Source: Bacteroidota bacterium
Lineage (GTDB): Bacteria > Bacteroidota > Bacteroidia > Bacteroidales > Paludibacteraceae
Reading direction: 5' to 3'
NCBI GenBank assembly: GCA_017860295.1
Contig: JAFNAS010000008.1
Span: 1 to 64,000 of the forward strand
Length of the DNA: 64,000 nt
Positions 45,000 through 54,958 of the stretch are shown one piece after another. The notes below the pieces were generated by a model. The model did not search any database. It had not been told where the DNA came from and worked only from the letters and a program-made list of their open reading frames with translations. The translations under genes were made by a program, and so were the position numbers. Numbering within the stretch: the stretch's first letter is position 1; every line of letters starts with the position of its first letter.

Positions 45000-45842
45000 G
45001 CGTTATGGATAATTAATAAACAAGATGTATATAATTAACGTTTTATATGCTATAAATAAACATTGTGTTTATATATTTGCACCGTAAAAAATTGTATCGG
45101 TAGCGAAGATCTATGAAGATTTAGAAATTACGATTTGTCGTATATTTCCTGTCAAAAAGAGTTTCGCCGATAACTTATTCATAATACAAAAAACGATGTA
45201 AAAATTTGTCATCGACACGTATCAAGTTTATTGATCGGGTTATGATCGCTGTTTTTGCTTCATCTCCCTAAAGAAACTTTGTGAAGGGTATCCTTCAAAG
45301 AAAAGTTTGGTTTTTGTCCTGTTTATTATGGACAACCGATAGATTGATCCAAATCCTTCTTGTTAAAGTGTTTTTTGTAGCCAATAAATTGATTCGTTCT
45401 AATTTTACATAGATGGGTCTACAGCCTTAGGGGGAGGGGTGTGGGTTATTGTTATAAGAACAGGCGTGTCTTATATTCTTTTTGATGACAAAAGAGACTT
45501 TTGTTTCAGGTGAAATGCATGCCCAAGGGCGGGGATCGTTAGATTTTGGCATTTTCAATGAATTAGACGTTTGTAATATATTTATTTTTCTCTTTAGATA
45601 TTTGGGATGTCGGAGTGATGTGATATCAATCCGACATTATTCTACTAGTCGATACTTTCTCAAATAATCAATTGATCCTCTGAATGTTTATGAAAAAACG
45701 TACTCTTTTCGTTACGGAAGAGCCACTAGTTGTAGATAACCGCATAGATCACGGTTTCATGTATAAATAATTCTTTTGTTGTTTTTAATAGCAATATGGC
45801 TTAAAGACAAAGATAGTAAATGGTTTTGTCGTATGTTATCAA
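45000..45842. other. Gene-poor stretch with a promoter and possible short RNA
   Basis: 843 bases without a convincing gene. On the plus strand a strong -7 box TATATTTG lies at 45072-45079, divergent from the HTH gene. About 200 bases later a hairpin TGAAGG-GTAT-CCTTCA (45282-45297) is followed by a T-rich tract. An untranslated RNA of roughly 200 bases is possible. A 61-codon frame at 45482-45667 has no recognisable feature. Confidence 0.4.
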
Positions 45843-46217
45843 ATGAGAAATATTATTGAATTTTTGTCTGGGTTGTTTCATAAGACACATGCAGTCGATA
45901 GGAACAATGATACAAAGACACTGCGTTGTTCAGAGAATCAAAGCCGGAATAAACAGCAAGATGTTATTTATGTCAAATTAAATAGCAAAAATAGTATAAT
46001 TTGTCTATTCTTAAGCATCAGAGATGAGGATGGTACCGAATTGTATCATCATTCGCTCGAAAATGAACAGGGAAAGATTCTGATAGATGCTTGTACGTGG
46101 CGTTGTGGCCTGTATTCCATATCACTCGTAAGCGAAGAAATGTTGATTTTTCAGACACTGTTTTTTTTATTTGGAAAGAAAAAGATAATGGTTTTATTAA
46201 ATGATTGCTGTGCTTAA
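45843..46217 (+). CDS. Small hypothetical protein, possible beta-sandwich
   Basis: A 124-residue frame with an ATG at 45843. The C-terminal half (about 40-110) has the pattern VYVKLN-like strand, LFLSIRDEDGTELYHHSLEN and IDACTWRCGLYSISLV, which resembles the small Ig-like fold of DUF3244 and T9SS sorting-domain-like proteins. It has no signal peptide; the N-terminus is basic. The composition is reasonable for a gene but there is no supporting neighbour, and the flanks are gene-free. I give moderate to low confidence that it is expressed. Confidence 0.45.
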   Translation: MRNIIEFLSGLFHKTHAVDRNNDTKTLRCSENQSRNKQQDVIYVKLNSKNSIICLFLSIRDEDGTELYHHSLENEQGKILIDACTWRCGLYSISLVSEEMLIFQTLFFLFGKKKIMVLLNDCCA

Positions 46218-46804
46218 GCTGAAATAGTAATTATACCTGAAAATGGTAATAAAAATGGATTCATACCTTTTTTTTGAATCGGCCAAACGGTCTTCTCTCC
46301 TTCAAACAGTATCTTTCCTACGGTCACTTCCGTCCGACAACGAAAGAAAAAATCGCTTTTGCTTTTAGACGAGAAACACCTTCATCAATTGTATCTGGTA
46401 ATTGTCAGGACCGGACACCTCTGCCTCTATAGGCATAAGAAGGGGTGGGGAACAGATCCGATACCAAAGCTCATATACTCTAAATAGGTGGGTAGGTCGG
46501 ATTGTATGCAATCCATCCGCAAATCAAATGTGGTAGTCGGCGGAAGATAATAGCCGGTAAGTTTGTTTTGCATCGTCTTTCAGTCCATCCGTTGTTTGCC
46601 GCAATTTCGAGTGTAAACGGAGCGAACAGGGAGTGCCGGTTATGGAGTGTATAGCCGGAGAAAAAGGATGCCTGGGAAATAATGTTTTTTTGAATGATAT
46701 GCAGGAATGTTTGTTTGCAAACATATTGTGCTATTCGGATGCAGAGGGTTGAAACCGGTAACGTGTTGTTTTTGCATTCAGAGCCGATAGTGTAATCGGA
46801 TATT
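46218..46804. other. Gene-free stretch downstream of thymidine kinase
   Basis: About 590 bases with no frame, terminator or repeat that I can support. A weak hairpin TGCCTCTATAGGCA lies near 46420-46435. Confidence 0.5.
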
Positions 46805-47413
46805 CTATTGTTTCTCTTTTGCCGTCTCAGCTTGCTTGTTCTTTTCAGCTTCGAAACAGTGTCGGCAAATAGGCTCGTATTCGGTTTTTTCGCCTAGTAG
46901 AACCTGATGTGAATCGGCTACCAACCGGTGCGATACATAGGCAGGGCTACCACAACGAACGCAAACGGCATGTTCTTTGGTCACATCGTCGGCAATAGCC
47001 ATCAGAGCTGGCATCGGACCGAAGGGAACGCCCCTGAAATCCATATCCAGTCCGGCTACGATTACCCTAAAGCCGTTTTTGGCCAACTGATTGCATACTT
47101 CCACAATGCCTTCGTCGAAAAACTGAGCTTCGTCGATTCCCACCACATCCACATCGCCGGTAAGCAGCAGAATATTTCCCGACGAATCGACCGGTGTGGA
47201 GACAATGGAATTGTGATCGTGCGACACAACTTCCCCATCGGAATAGCGTGTGTCGATAGCCGGTTTGAAAATTTCGACCCGTTGTTTGGCAAACTTGGCA
47301 CGCTTCAGTCGACGAATCAATTCTTCCGTTTTCCCTGAGAACATGGAACCGCAAATTACCTCAATGCTTCCTTTTTTACCGTTGGTATTAAAGTTCGATT
47401 CAAAATAAATCAT
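46805..47413 (-). CDS. tdk: Thymidine kinase (type II)
   Basis: Salvages thymidine with ATP. I start the gene at the ATG at 47413; an in-frame TTG at 47494 would add 27 residues not expected in the family. About 202 residues. The P-loop [18 protein letters not shown] is near 20-37, the catalytic Glu and base-binding region in [12 protein letters not shown] near 93-104, and the zinc lasso uses CVRC and CRHC near 151 and 186. A -7 box TACCTTTG reads on the minus strand at 47559-47566. The gene is divergent from the 47609 gene. Confidence 0.96.
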   Translation of the reverse strand: MIYFESNFNTNGKKGSIEVICGSMFSGKTEELIRRLKRAKFAKQRVEIFKPAIDTRYSDGEVVSHDHNSIVSTPVDSSGNILLLTGDVDVVGIDEAQFFDEGIVEVCNQLAKNGFRVIVAGLDMDFRGVPFGPMPALMAIADDVTKEHAVCVRCGSPAYVSHRLVADSHQVLLGEKTEYEPICRHCFEAEKNKQAETAKEKQ

Positions 47414-47558
47414 TTCAATTTCAGAATTTGGAATGTGTCGATTTGAAAGAGAAGCGAATGTGTTCGGAAAGAATCGTAAACTCTGCTTTTTCAATCGTAT
47501 TTTTGTATGCTGGCTTGTGCGTAAATTAAAATTATCCTGTATCTTTACACTGCTTTTG

Positions 47559-47566
47559 CAAAGGTA
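47559..47566 (-). promoter_or_regulatory. -7 box upstream of tdk
   Basis: TACCTTTG on the minus strand fits TAnnTTTG and would give a leader of about 140 bases to the tdk ATG at 47413. Confidence 0.4.
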
Positions 47567-47608
47567 AAATATGCCTTTTGATTTGCCATTAAAAAAGAAA
47601 AAAAACTT

Positions 47609-48343
47609 ATGAACAAAGAAGTTTTGCTCGCGTTAATTGATAAAGATATTAAGGAGTTATCCATTCTGAATAAGGGATTTGGCGAAAGTGATCTTGTATC
47701 GGCTACCTTTTTGGGTCTGGCGAAAACAAAAGCAGAAAATATTTTAACGTGTCTGACACAATTAAGCGAGCTGCAAGAAACTGTTCTTGCCGGCATCAAA
47801 CCGATTGTTGCCATAGAGTCGAAACCGGTTGCACGATCGGTTGTGGAGGAGTCTCCGGTTGAAAAAGAGTCGGTGTCGGAAGTGAAAATCGAGCCGGAAC
47901 CGAAACCCGAAATCGCATCGGTTACCGATCCCGAAATTCAGGTTATTCCCGAACCGGTAGTGACAATACCTGCTCCCGAAGCTCAACCGATGGTTGAAAC
48001 AACGCAAGAGGAACCGGCGAAGAGTTCATTGGCTGAAGTGTTGAATGCTAATGGACATTCGTTGAACGATCAGCTTTCGGAAAAGGCAGGATCTTCATTA
48101 GCAAACATTTTATCGAATGCCAAAGTGGAAGATCTCAGGCAAGCGTTAAGTTTAGCTGAACGATTCCGTTTTCAGCGTGAATTGTTTAACGGTAACGGAG
48201 AGAAACTGAATACAACCCTGCAAACACTCAATGGAATGAAGTCGTTAGAAGAGGCGATGGCCTATTTGTCGGCATTCGGTTGGCCGGAAGAGTCGAATTG
48301 TGTGGTGGAATTTAACCAATTGGTTCAGCGCAAGTTTTTGTAA
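47609..48343 (+). CDS. Hypothetical protein with acidic Pro/Glu linker, upstream of rsmI
   Basis: A 244-residue cytoplasmic protein. Residues 1-65 are helical ([20 protein letters not shown]). Residues about 70-140 form a low-complexity linker rich in Glu, Pro and Val ([17 protein letters not shown]). Residues about 145-244 form a conserved-looking helical domain: [20 protein letters not shown] and [20 protein letters not shown], then [14 protein letters not shown] associate this two-domain layout with unnamed Bacteroidales proteins but know no function. It ends 3 bases before rsmI, so the two are co-transcribed. Confidence 0.8.
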   Translation: MNKEVLLALIDKDIKELSILNKGFGESDLVSATFLGLAKTKAENILTCLTQLSELQETVLAGIKPIVAIESKPVARSVVEESPVEKESVSEVKIEPEPKPEIASVTDPEIQVIPEPVVTIPAPEAQPMVETTQEEPAKSSLAEVLNANGHSLNDQLSEKAGSSLANILSNAKVEDLRQALSLAERFRFQRELFNGNGEKLNTTLQTLNGMKSLEEAMAYLSAFGWPEESNCVVEFNQLVQRKFL

Positions 48344-48346
48344 CGT

Positions 48347-49021
48347 ATGGGAAAACTTTTTCTGGTACCCACTCCGGTGGGAAACCTCGAAGATATGACG
48401 TTGAGAGCAATCCGCATTTTGAAAGAGGTGGATTTTATTTTGGCGGAAGATACCCGAACTTCGGGCTTTTTGTTGAAACATTTCGGGATTGAAACCCGTA
48501 TGATGTCGCATCATAAATTCAATGAACACAAAACGGTAGCCTCCATTTGCGAACGAATAGAGCGGGGCGAAAATATTGCACTGATTTCGGATGCTGGTAC
48601 TCCAGCCATTTCCGATCCCGGTTTTTTGTTGGTGCGTGAGTGTGCGGCTCACGAAATAGAGGTGGAATGTTTGCCCGGAGCTACGGCATTTGTTCCGGCA
48701 CTTGTCGATTCGGGTTTGCCCAACGATCGGTTTTGTTTCGAAGGTTTCTTGCCTCAGAAAAAGGGTCGTCAGACCAAACTGAAAGAGCTGGCGCTTGAAC
48801 CGCGCACCATGATATTTTACGAATCGCCTTTTCGTTTGGTAAAAACCCTACAGCAGTTTGCCGAATATTTCGGTGTGGAACGCAAAGCTTCTGTCTCGCG
48901 CGAATTGTCGAAACTACACGAAGAAACCGTTAGGGGAACAGTGACGGAGTTGGCGGCTCATTTTATCGAAAAACAACCGAAAGGAGAGATTGTTGTCGTT
49001 GTTGCCGGATTGGAAAACTAA
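48347..49021 (+). CDS. rsmI: 16S rRNA (cytidine1402-2'-O)-methyltransferase
   Basis: Methylates the ribose of C1402 in the ribosomal decoding centre using SAM. The 224-residue protein is a tetrapyrrole-methylase fold: LFLVPTPVGNLEDMTLRAIR at the start, EDTRTSGFLLKHFGI near 36-50, ISDAGTPAISDPGFLLV near 80-96, and CLPGATAFVPALVDSGLP near 108-125. It is somewhat shorter than the E. coli enzyme at the C-terminus, as usual in Bacteroidota. It follows the hypothetical gene by 3 bases. Confidence 0.96.
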   Translation: MGKLFLVPTPVGNLEDMTLRAIRILKEVDFILAEDTRTSGFLLKHFGIETRMMSHHKFNEHKTVASICERIERGENIALISDAGTPAISDPGFLLVRECAAHEIEVECLPGATAFVPALVDSGLPNDRFCFEGFLPQKKGRQTKLKELALEPRTMIFYESPFRLVKTLQQFAEYFGVERKASVSRELSKLHEETVRGTVTELAAHFIEKQPKGEIVVVVAGLEN

Positions 49022-49097
49022 TTATACATTTGTTTTAGCCTCAATCGGAGGAGGCGATAGAGAACAATTAGCTTAAATTTTTTAATATCAATTTGTT

Positions 49098-49961
49098 ATG
49101 AAACAATTACTTGTTGTACTTGCTGTTTTGGTATTTGCTTCGTGCCACAGACAACCTGCCGATGTCGAATCGTTGCAGCGACAGAACGATTCTTTGATGC
49201 AGGTAAAAGCTCAATTGGAAAGTGAAACCAACGAATATTTAGCTTCGATGAATGAAATTGAGGCGAATTTCGATAAGGTAAAGCAAATGGAGAATTATAT
49301 TCAGATTAATAAATCGTCGGAAAATACGAATCAGGATGTCCGGTCGAAGATCAATGATGATATTCTTCTGATGACCGATATGCTGAAAAAGAATAAGGAG
49401 CAAATTGCAGCATTAACGCATAAAATGGGCAAAAGTGCTATTAAAATCCGTGAGATGCGCAAAACCATCGAGCGTTTGAATAATATGCTAAACGAGAAAA
49501 TAGACCTGATTCAGTCGTTGTCGAACGAGTTGCAAATAAAAGATGCAGCCATTGCCGATCTTAACAAAAATGTGGAGACCCTGAATCAGGATGTGGCCAA
49601 TCTGAAGACCCAGAGCCAGTCACAACAGGAGCAAATTGTTAGTCAAGACGAGAAATTAGCCACAGGTTGGTATGTCTTCGGATCGACCAAAGAGCTGAAA
49701 GAGCATAAAATTTTGACCAGTGGAGGGTTTCTTTCTTCGACCAAAGTACTTCAAAGGGATTTCGATAAGGAATATTTTGTGAAGGTCGATATTCGTCAGG
49801 TGAAGAGCATACCTCTTTATTCGAAAAAGGCAAAGGTACTTACTACGCATCCGGTAGGTTCGTACTCGTTGGATAAGTCGGATGGAAACTATGTGTTGAC
49901 TATCAAAGATTATAAAGAGTTTTGGAGCGTATCCCGTTATTTGGTGGTGAAAGTCGATTAA
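49098..49961 (+). CDS. Coiled-coil lipoprotein (Cbp1-like adhesin annotation in Bacteroidales)
   Basis: A 287-residue exported lipoprotein with lipobox VFASC (Cys16). Residues about 22-185 form long coiled coils (LQRQNDSLMQVKAQLESETN; IREMRKTIERLNNMLNEKID; LNKNVETLNQDVANLKTQ). The C-terminal ~95 residues form a compact domain (WYVFGSTKELKEHKILTSGG, then KVLTTHPVGSYSLDK). Proteins of this layout are annotated in Bacteroidales as Cbp1-family collagen-binding adhesins; I recall that naming but cannot confirm it here. It is probably a cell-envelope protein anchored by its lipid. Confidence 0.8.
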   Translation: MKQLLVVLAVLVFASCHRQPADVESLQRQNDSLMQVKAQLESETNEYLASMNEIEANFDKVKQMENYIQINKSSENTNQDVRSKINDDILLMTDMLKKNKEQIAALTHKMGKSAIKIREMRKTIERLNNMLNEKIDLIQSLSNELQIKDAAIADLNKNVETLNQDVANLKTQSQSQQEQIVSQDEKLATGWYVFGSTKELKEHKILTSGGFLSSTKVLQRDFDKEYFVKVDIRQVKSIPLYSKKAKVLTTHPVGSYSLDKSDGNYVLTIKDYKEFWSVSRYLVVKVD

Positions 49962-50044
49962 ACTATTCTTACAGGCTCGTGTCATATTAATAAATACGTA
50001 AAGGCGCGTGTATAGCGTCTGACAACCTAAAAACAGACAACACT

Positions 50045-50896
50045 ATGACATCAACAAAATCAAGCCGTTTGGTAGACGGCAATGCAAAGATGCATTCGTT
50101 TTTTTCTATCGCTTGTGTTGCGGCTCTATCGTTCTTAACTGTATTGCCCGCTGTTGCTCAACGGAGCGAAGGTTCCCGGGATAAGAAATCGGAAGGTTCC
50201 CGAGGCCGTAGTGAGGTTAGAGCAGAGAATCAACAGGGTAGTCGTACTGCAAACCGGGGTAGCTCTGCTCAGGTTAACCGAGCTTCCCGTTCGAATACGC
50301 CTCCGGCACGAGAGAATACCAGCGGAACTGTCAGTCGAAATGACGGGCGTTCATCCGGCAATGAACGAATTGTAGGTTCACGTTCCAATCCTTCGCAATA
50401 TCGCGACAGTCGACCTTACGAACCCAGAAATGATCGGTTTTATGGAAGATGGCCGGCTCGTGGAACGACGGTAAGAGTAATGCCTCAGGGGGGTGTTTGG
50501 AGAATGCATAACGGACAGCGCTATGTATATCGTAACGGTTTTTACTACCGGCCTTATGGTTCTTCATTTTTGGTTGTTGCTCCTCCTGTCGGATTTCGTA
50601 TTTCTACATTGCCGGTAGGATTTGTGGCTTTCTCGATTGCCAATCTGGCCTATTATTATTATGCAGGAACTTATTACCAGCGTTATAATAATGAATATGT
50701 AGTAGTACAGCCTCCGTTGGGTGCTTTGGTACAAACTATTCCGGACGGTGGGCAACAGGTGGTAATTGATGGTAATACCTTTTATATTGTAGATGGTATT
50801 CAGTATCAGGCTGTAATGTTTAATGGGAGCATCTGGTATAAAGTGATTAAAATTGAAAATCGTGTTGATGAATATAATGGCGAAAACCCATATTAA
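50045..50896 (+). CDS. DUF6515 family secreted protein
   Basis: A 283-residue exported protein. The signal peptide is in residues about 15-39 (hydrophobic core ending LPAVAQ), with a long basic start; an internal ATG at codon 16 is a possible alternative. Residues about 40-130 are a disordered Arg/Ser/Gly/Asn-rich region. The C-terminal ~130 residues are the DUF6515 domain, rich in Tyr, Gly, Val and Pro (FYYRPYGSSFLVVAPPVGFR; YYYYAGTYYQRYNNEYVVVQ). Envelope or surface location is likely. Function is unknown. A strong terminator follows. Confidence 0.85.
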   Translation: MTSTKSSRLVDGNAKMHSFFSIACVAALSFLTVLPAVAQRSEGSRDKKSEGSRGRSEVRAENQQGSRTANRGSSAQVNRASRSNTPPARENTSGTVSRNDGRSSGNERIVGSRSNPSQYRDSRPYEPRNDRFYGRWPARGTTVRVMPQGGVWRMHNGQRYVYRNGFYYRPYGSSFLVVAPPVGFRISTLPVGFVAFSIANLAYYYYAGTYYQRYNNEYVVVQPPLGALVQTIPDGGQQVVIDGNTFYIVDGIQYQAVMFNGSIWYKVIKIENRVDEYNGENPY

Positions 50897-50922
50897 ATCA
50901 TCTCATCATGATTGATTGAGTA

Positions 50923-50954
50923 AGCAGGCAGGATGGTAAACCATTCTGCCTGCT
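50923..50954 (+). terminator. Intrinsic terminator
   Basis: A 14-bp stem AGCAGGCAGGATGG (50923-50936) with its complement at 50941-50954 (one G-T pair), loop TAAA, followed by a T run. Confidence 0.85.
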
Positions 50955-51027
50955 CTGTTTTTTGTCGGTGATTGGATAAGAAGAAAAGTAATTTCCGGAA
51001 AACAGTGTTGACAAGGGCTTTTTGTAG

Positions 51028-51035
51028 TAAATTTG
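51028..51035 (+). promoter_or_regulatory. -7 box upstream of EamA transporter gene
   Basis: TAAATTTG matches TAnnTTTG. A GTTG about 17 bases upstream (51007-51010) is a weak -33. The leader to the ATG at 51120 would be about 78 bases. Confidence 0.45.
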
Positions 51036-51119
51036 CATCGTTATTGAACCGGTAAAACTAATGCCTTGCAAATATGCACAAACTGTTGTTTGTGAGATTT
51101 ATAATCAATTTATGTTGAA

Positions 51120-52115
51120 ATGAACAAGACAAAATTGCAAGGACATGCTGCCATATTTGTGGCTGCCATCATATTCGGAGCTAATTTCCCGATCACCAAG
51201 CACCTGATGCCTCACTGGATGTCGCCCTGGGCCTTGACCTATTCACGTTTTGCTTTCGGAGCGATCGCTTTTTGGACGGTCTCGTTGTTTGTTAAGAAAG
51301 AAAAAGTCCCCCGAAAAGATATGTTTACCTTACTATTGGGTTCTATGCTTGGTGTGGGATTCAATCAGGCATTGTTTATCTTCGGGTTGCAATACACATC
51401 ACCCACCGATGCTTCTATAGTGAATACCGTGATGCCCATTATGGCCATGGTTATTTCGTTTTTCATATTGAAAGAACCTATTACGTTCAAAAAAGCGGGT
51501 GGAGTATTTCTGGGTTTGTTTGGTGTGTTGTGTGTTATTCTTTCGGCCAATGCTTCACCCGGCATGTCCAAGTCGGCTCCGGAGTTAGGCGATTTGTTGT
51601 GCGCTCTAAGCTGTTTGATGTATGCGTTCTTTTTGGTAGTAACACGTGACGTGTCGAAGCGATATTCGCCGGTGACTATTATGAAGTGGATGTTTCTTTT
51701 CTCTACCGTTTTGTCTTTTCCGTTTGGTTACAGAGATTTGATGTCGGCCAATCTTTTTGTCAACGGCTCTGCCAACGAATGGATGGCTTATGGTTATCTG
51801 TTGGTGGGAGCCACCTTTATTACTTATTTGCTGATGCCGGTTGCCCAAAAGAGAATTCGTCCGACTACGATTGGTATGTACAATTACGTACAACCGCTAA
51901 TAGCCTCTTTTATAGCTATTTCTATCGGTCAAGATCAGTTTACCTGGATCAAACCTGTGGCTGCCGTATTGATCTTTGCGGGAGTCTATTTGGTTACTAC
52001 CAGCAAATCGAGAGAAGATGTGGAACGGGAGCATCAAACCGTTGATTTTGAATCGAAAACAAAGAAATCACTGTCCGTTGAGGCGATTGTTCAGCCTGCA
52101 AAGGATGAAAAATAG
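51120..52115 (+). CDS. EamA-family (DMT superfamily) transporter
   Basis: A 331-residue inner-membrane protein with ten membrane segments in two five-helix EamA repeats (first about 6-145, second about 160-300). Typical segments are HAAIFVAAIIFGANFPITKH near 9-28, TSPTDASIVNTVMPIMAMVI near 92-111 and YNYVQPLIASFIAI near 255. The C-terminal ~30 residues are a charged cytoplasmic tail. Family members export amino acids, nucleobases or other metabolites; the substrate here is unknown. It lies 30 bases before purD. Confidence 0.92.
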   Translation: MNKTKLQGHAAIFVAAIIFGANFPITKHLMPHWMSPWALTYSRFAFGAIAFWTVSLFVKKEKVPRKDMFTLLLGSMLGVGFNQALFIFGLQYTSPTDASIVNTVMPIMAMVISFFILKEPITFKKAGGVFLGLFGVLCVILSANASPGMSKSAPELGDLLCALSCLMYAFFLVVTRDVSKRYSPVTIMKWMFLFSTVLSFPFGYRDLMSANLFVNGSANEWMAYGYLLVGATFITYLLMPVAQKRIRPTTIGMYNYVQPLIASFIAISIGQDQFTWIKPVAAVLIFAGVYLVTTSKSREDVEREHQTVDFESKTKKSLSVEAIVQPAKDEK

Positions 52116-52145
52116 AAAACAATTAAAATAACTATAAATCTCATT

Positions 52146-53414
52146 ATGAACATTTTACTACTTGGATCGGGCGGGAGAGAGCACGCTATGGCATGGAAAA
52201 TAGCGCAAAGTCCTAAAGTGTCGAACCTTTATATTGCCCCCGGCAATGCAGGTACCTCTTCGGCAGGCACCAACCTAGCCATTGCGGCTGACGATTTTCA
52301 GGCAATCAAGAAGGCTGTTAATGACTATGCAATTGATATTGTTATTGTTGGGCCGGAAGATCCATTGGTAAAAGGTATTGTCGATTTTTTCGAAGCTGAT
52401 GTGGAGTTGAATAAAATTCCGGTTATCGGGCCGAATAGATTAGCGGCTCAGTTGGAAGGCAGTAAAGATTTTTCCAAACAATTTATGGTACGCAACCATA
52501 TTCCAACGGCACGTTATCAGAGTGTTACTATCGATACTATCGAGGAGGGCATTGTCTTTCTGAAAACGCTCGAAGCTCCTTATGTGCTCAAAGCCGACGG
52601 GCTGGCTGCCGGCAAAGGGGTTTTAATTCTCAATGATCTCGAAGAGGCCGTTGAGGAACTTAAAAAGATGCTTCAGGGGAAATTCGGAGCTGCCGGCAAT
52701 ACGGTTGTAATCGAAGAGTTTTTGTCGGGGATCGAATGTTCGGTATTTGTTATTACGGATGGGAAAAACTATAAAATACTGCCCGAAGCTAAAGACTACA
52801 AACGAATAGGCGAAGGGGATAAAGGCCTGAATACCGGTGGAATGGGAGCGGTGTCGCCGGTTCCGTTTGCAGATGCCGGGTTTATGCAAAAAGTGGAAGA
52901 TCGCATTATTCGTCCCACAGTTGAAGGGTTGAACAAAGAAGGGATTGTATATAAGGGTTTTATTTTCTTCGGACTGATTAAAGTAAAGAACGAACCGGTG
53001 GTGATCGAATACAATGCCCGTATGGGTGATCCTGAAACGGAAGCGGTTATGTTACGATTGAAATCGGATATTGTGGATCTGTTCGAAGGTGTTGCTGCCG
53101 GCAATTTGAATGAAAAAAACGTTGAATTCGATTCCCGTAGTGCCGTTACCGTAATGCTGGTTTCGGGCGGATATCCCGAAGATTACGAAAAAGGAAAAGT
53201 TATCTCCGGTTTCGATAAAGTGGATGGTAGCATTGTTTTTCATGCCGGGACGAAAGAGTTGGACGGAAAAGTGGTTACAAACGGCGGACGTGTAATTGCT
53301 GTCAGCTCTTATGGCGCAACCAAAGATGAGGCGTTGGCTCAATCGTTTACCAATGCTCAGAGAATTGATTACGATGGAAAATACTTTCGTCGCGATATTG
53401 GCTTCGATTTATAA
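52146..53414 (+). CDS. purD: Phosphoribosylamine-glycine ligase (GARS)
   Basis: Second step of purine synthesis, joining glycine to phosphoribosylamine with ATP. The 422-residue ATP-grasp enzyme opens [20 protein letters not shown], followed by [12 protein letters not shown] near 74-85, the ATP-grasp core [15 protein letters not shown] near 142-156, the GARS signature [10 protein letters not shown] near 292-301, and a C-terminal domain with [14 protein letters not shown] near 341. Length is as expected. It is close to the ABC transporter genes downstream (15 bases), which is probably only operon packing. Confidence 0.98.
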   Translation: MNILLLGSGGREHAMAWKIAQSPKVSNLYIAPGNAGTSSAGTNLAIAADDFQAIKKAVNDYAIDIVIVGPEDPLVKGIVDFFEADVELNKIPVIGPNRLAAQLEGSKDFSKQFMVRNHIPTARYQSVTIDTIEEGIVFLKTLEAPYVLKADGLAAGKGVLILNDLEEAVEELKKMLQGKFGAAGNTVVIEEFLSGIECSVFVITDGKNYKILPEAKDYKRIGEGDKGLNTGGMGAVSPVPFADAGFMQKVEDRIIRPTVEGLNKEGIVYKGFIFFGLIKVKNEPVVIEYNARMGDPETEAVMLRLKSDIVDLFEGVAAGNLNEKNVEFDSRSAVTVMLVSGGYPEDYEKGKVISGFDKVDGSIVFHAGTKELDGKVVTNGGRVIAVSSYGATKDEALAQSFTNAQRIDYDGKYFRRDIGFDL

Positions 53415-53429
53415 TTTTGTAATTGTTCA

Positions 53430-54050
53430 ATGATATTTTCGCTTCGGGATGTGACGGTTGCTTTTGATGGTAAATCTCTTTTTTCACCGGTCAGCTTTGA
53501 TCTGAAGGAAGGCGATAAAATCGCTGTCAGTGGTCCATCCGGTAAAGGAAAGAGTAGCTTGTTCAACGTATTACTCGGCTTTGAGCGTCGTTATCAGGGT
53601 GAAGTGTCTTTTGACGGAAAACCGTTATTGCCTGCCGTTGTGTTGGACATACGAAGAGCGGTGGGTTGGTTGCCTCAGGAAATCAATGTGTTGTCGACAC
53701 AAACGGTTCGTGAGTTTATCTATATGCCATTTGAGTATCAGGTTAATAAGCCGAAGCGACCAACTTTGGATCGGATCGAATATTGGTTTGACGAGTTGAA
53801 TCTTAAACCGGACATTCTGGATCATCCGATCGGTTCTGTCTCTGGAGGGGAGAAACAGCGTATCGGTATCCTGACGGTTATGTTATTGCAGCGTCCGGTA
53901 CTGTTTCTCGATGAGCCGGTAGCTGCTCTGGATGCTAAAATGAAAAAAAAGGTGGTTGATTTGTTGTTGGGTAATACGGATATAACTATCTTGTCTACTT
54001 CCCATGATGCTGTCTGGAATGAGCACTGTAATAAAATAATAACGCTTTGA
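53430..54050 (+). CDS. fetA: ABC transporter ATP-binding protein (FetA/YbbL-like)
   Basis: A 206-residue ATPase. Walker A GPSGKGKSS is near residues 35-43, the Q-loop near WLPQEIN, the signature SGGEKQR near 139-145, Walker B PVLFLDEPVAAL near 154-165, and the switch His in STSHD near 189. It partners the UPF0014/FetB permease directly downstream; the reading frames nearly abut. In E. coli FetAB is linked to iron homeostasis and hydrogen peroxide resistance; the same role here is inference by family. Confidence 0.88.
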   Translation: MIFSLRDVTVAFDGKSLFSPVSFDLKEGDKIAVSGPSGKGKSSLFNVLLGFERRYQGEVSFDGKPLLPAVVLDIRRAVGWLPQEINVLSTQTVREFIYMPFEYQVNKPKRPTLDRIEYWFDELNLKPDILDHPIGSVSGGEKQRIGILTVMLLQRPVLFLDEPVAALDAKMKKKVVDLLLGNTDITILSTSHDAVWNEHCNKIITL

Positions 54051-54055
54051 CGCCA

Positions 54056-54880
54056 ATGGGTTCTACGGTCGATATTAGTTGGACGGGCTTGCTTATCAGT
54101 GAACTGTTGCTTGTGATTCCCTTGTTTGTTCTCGGATATTATCGGACCCGCTTGGTCAAATCCGCTATAATTTCGGTATTGCGAATGACCGTTCAACTCT
54201 TTTTAGTCGGGATTTATTTGGGTTACATATTCAAACTGAACAATTCTTGGGTGAACATGGCGTGGGTGTTGGTAATGCTGGTGGTTACCTGCCAGACTAT
54301 TGCCCGGCGGGGAGAATTGAAACTCAACTATTTTTTGATTCCTTTTGTTATTTCAATTGTTTTTACCCTGATTATTATCGATACTTTTTTTCTCGGCTTT
54401 ACTGTTCGTATCGGATACTTGCTGGATGCCCGTTATTTTATTCCAATTACCGGAATGCTATTGGGTAATATTATGCAATCCAATGTGATAGCTTCCAATT
54501 CGTTTTATCACAACATCTATAAAAATAGGACGGCTTTCCGCTTTGCATTGGCCTCCGGGGCTACACAACACGAAGCGGTTTTTCCTTTTATCGGCGAGGC
54601 GTTGAAGAAGGCATTCAATCCGACGATTGCTCAAATGGCTACAATTGGGTTGGTGTCGTTACCGGGAATGATGACGGGACAAATTCTGGGAGGTAACGAT
54701 CCGTCAGTGGCAATTAAATATCAAATAATGATGATGCTAGCTGTTTTTACAGCCAATGTGATCAGTGTGATTTTATGCATTCGTTTGTCGGGTCGTTTTA
54801 TTTTCGATTCGTACGGAAACCTGAGAGAAGATATTCTCCGCAATGAACAGATTCAAAAAAGAACGTACTGGAAGGTGTAA
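54056..54880 (+). CDS. fetB: ABC transporter permease, UPF0014/FetB family
   Basis: About 274 residues with seven or so membrane segments. Family features are RTRLVKSAIISVLRMTVQLF near 20-40, YFIPITGMLLGNIMQSNVIA near 125-145, LASGATQHEAVFPFIGEALK near 165-185, and LVSLPGMMTGQILGGNDPSV near 200-220. I place the start at the ATG at 54056; a TTG at 54047 overlapping the stop of the ATPase gene is the alternative. The pair forms a complete minimal transporter of the iron-export type. Confidence 0.9.
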   Translation: MGSTVDISWTGLLISELLLVIPLFVLGYYRTRLVKSAIISVLRMTVQLFLVGIYLGYIFKLNNSWVNMAWVLVMLVVTCQTIARRGELKLNYFLIPFVISIVFTLIIIDTFFLGFTVRIGYLLDARYFIPITGMLLGNIMQSNVIASNSFYHNIYKNRTAFRFALASGATQHEAVFPFIGEALKKAFNPTIAQMATIGLVSLPGMMTGQILGGNDPSVAIKYQIMMMLAVFTANVISVILCIRLSGRFIFDSYGNLREDILRNEQIQKRTYWKV

Positions 54881-54950
54881 AGGATCAACATGAAGTTCTG
54901 TCCGACCACTTTAATGTGAATTAATTTCGGATAAAAATAAGAAAAAAGAG

Positions 54951-54958
54951 TATCTTTG
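54951..54958 (+). promoter_or_regulatory. -7 box upstream of the helical protein-ubiB pair
   Basis: TATCTTTG, a perfect match to TAnnTTTG, with TTCG about 20 bases upstream as a weak -33. The leader to 55059 would be about 95 bases. Confidence 0.5.

Noticed and set aside
45482-45667. 61-codon frame in the gene-poor region
   Set aside because: Short, no motif, no convincing start context.
44655-46217. Prophage or toxin-antitoxin module around the CI-like HTH gene
   Set aside because: No integrase, phage structural gene, attachment site or toxin-like partner could be identified.
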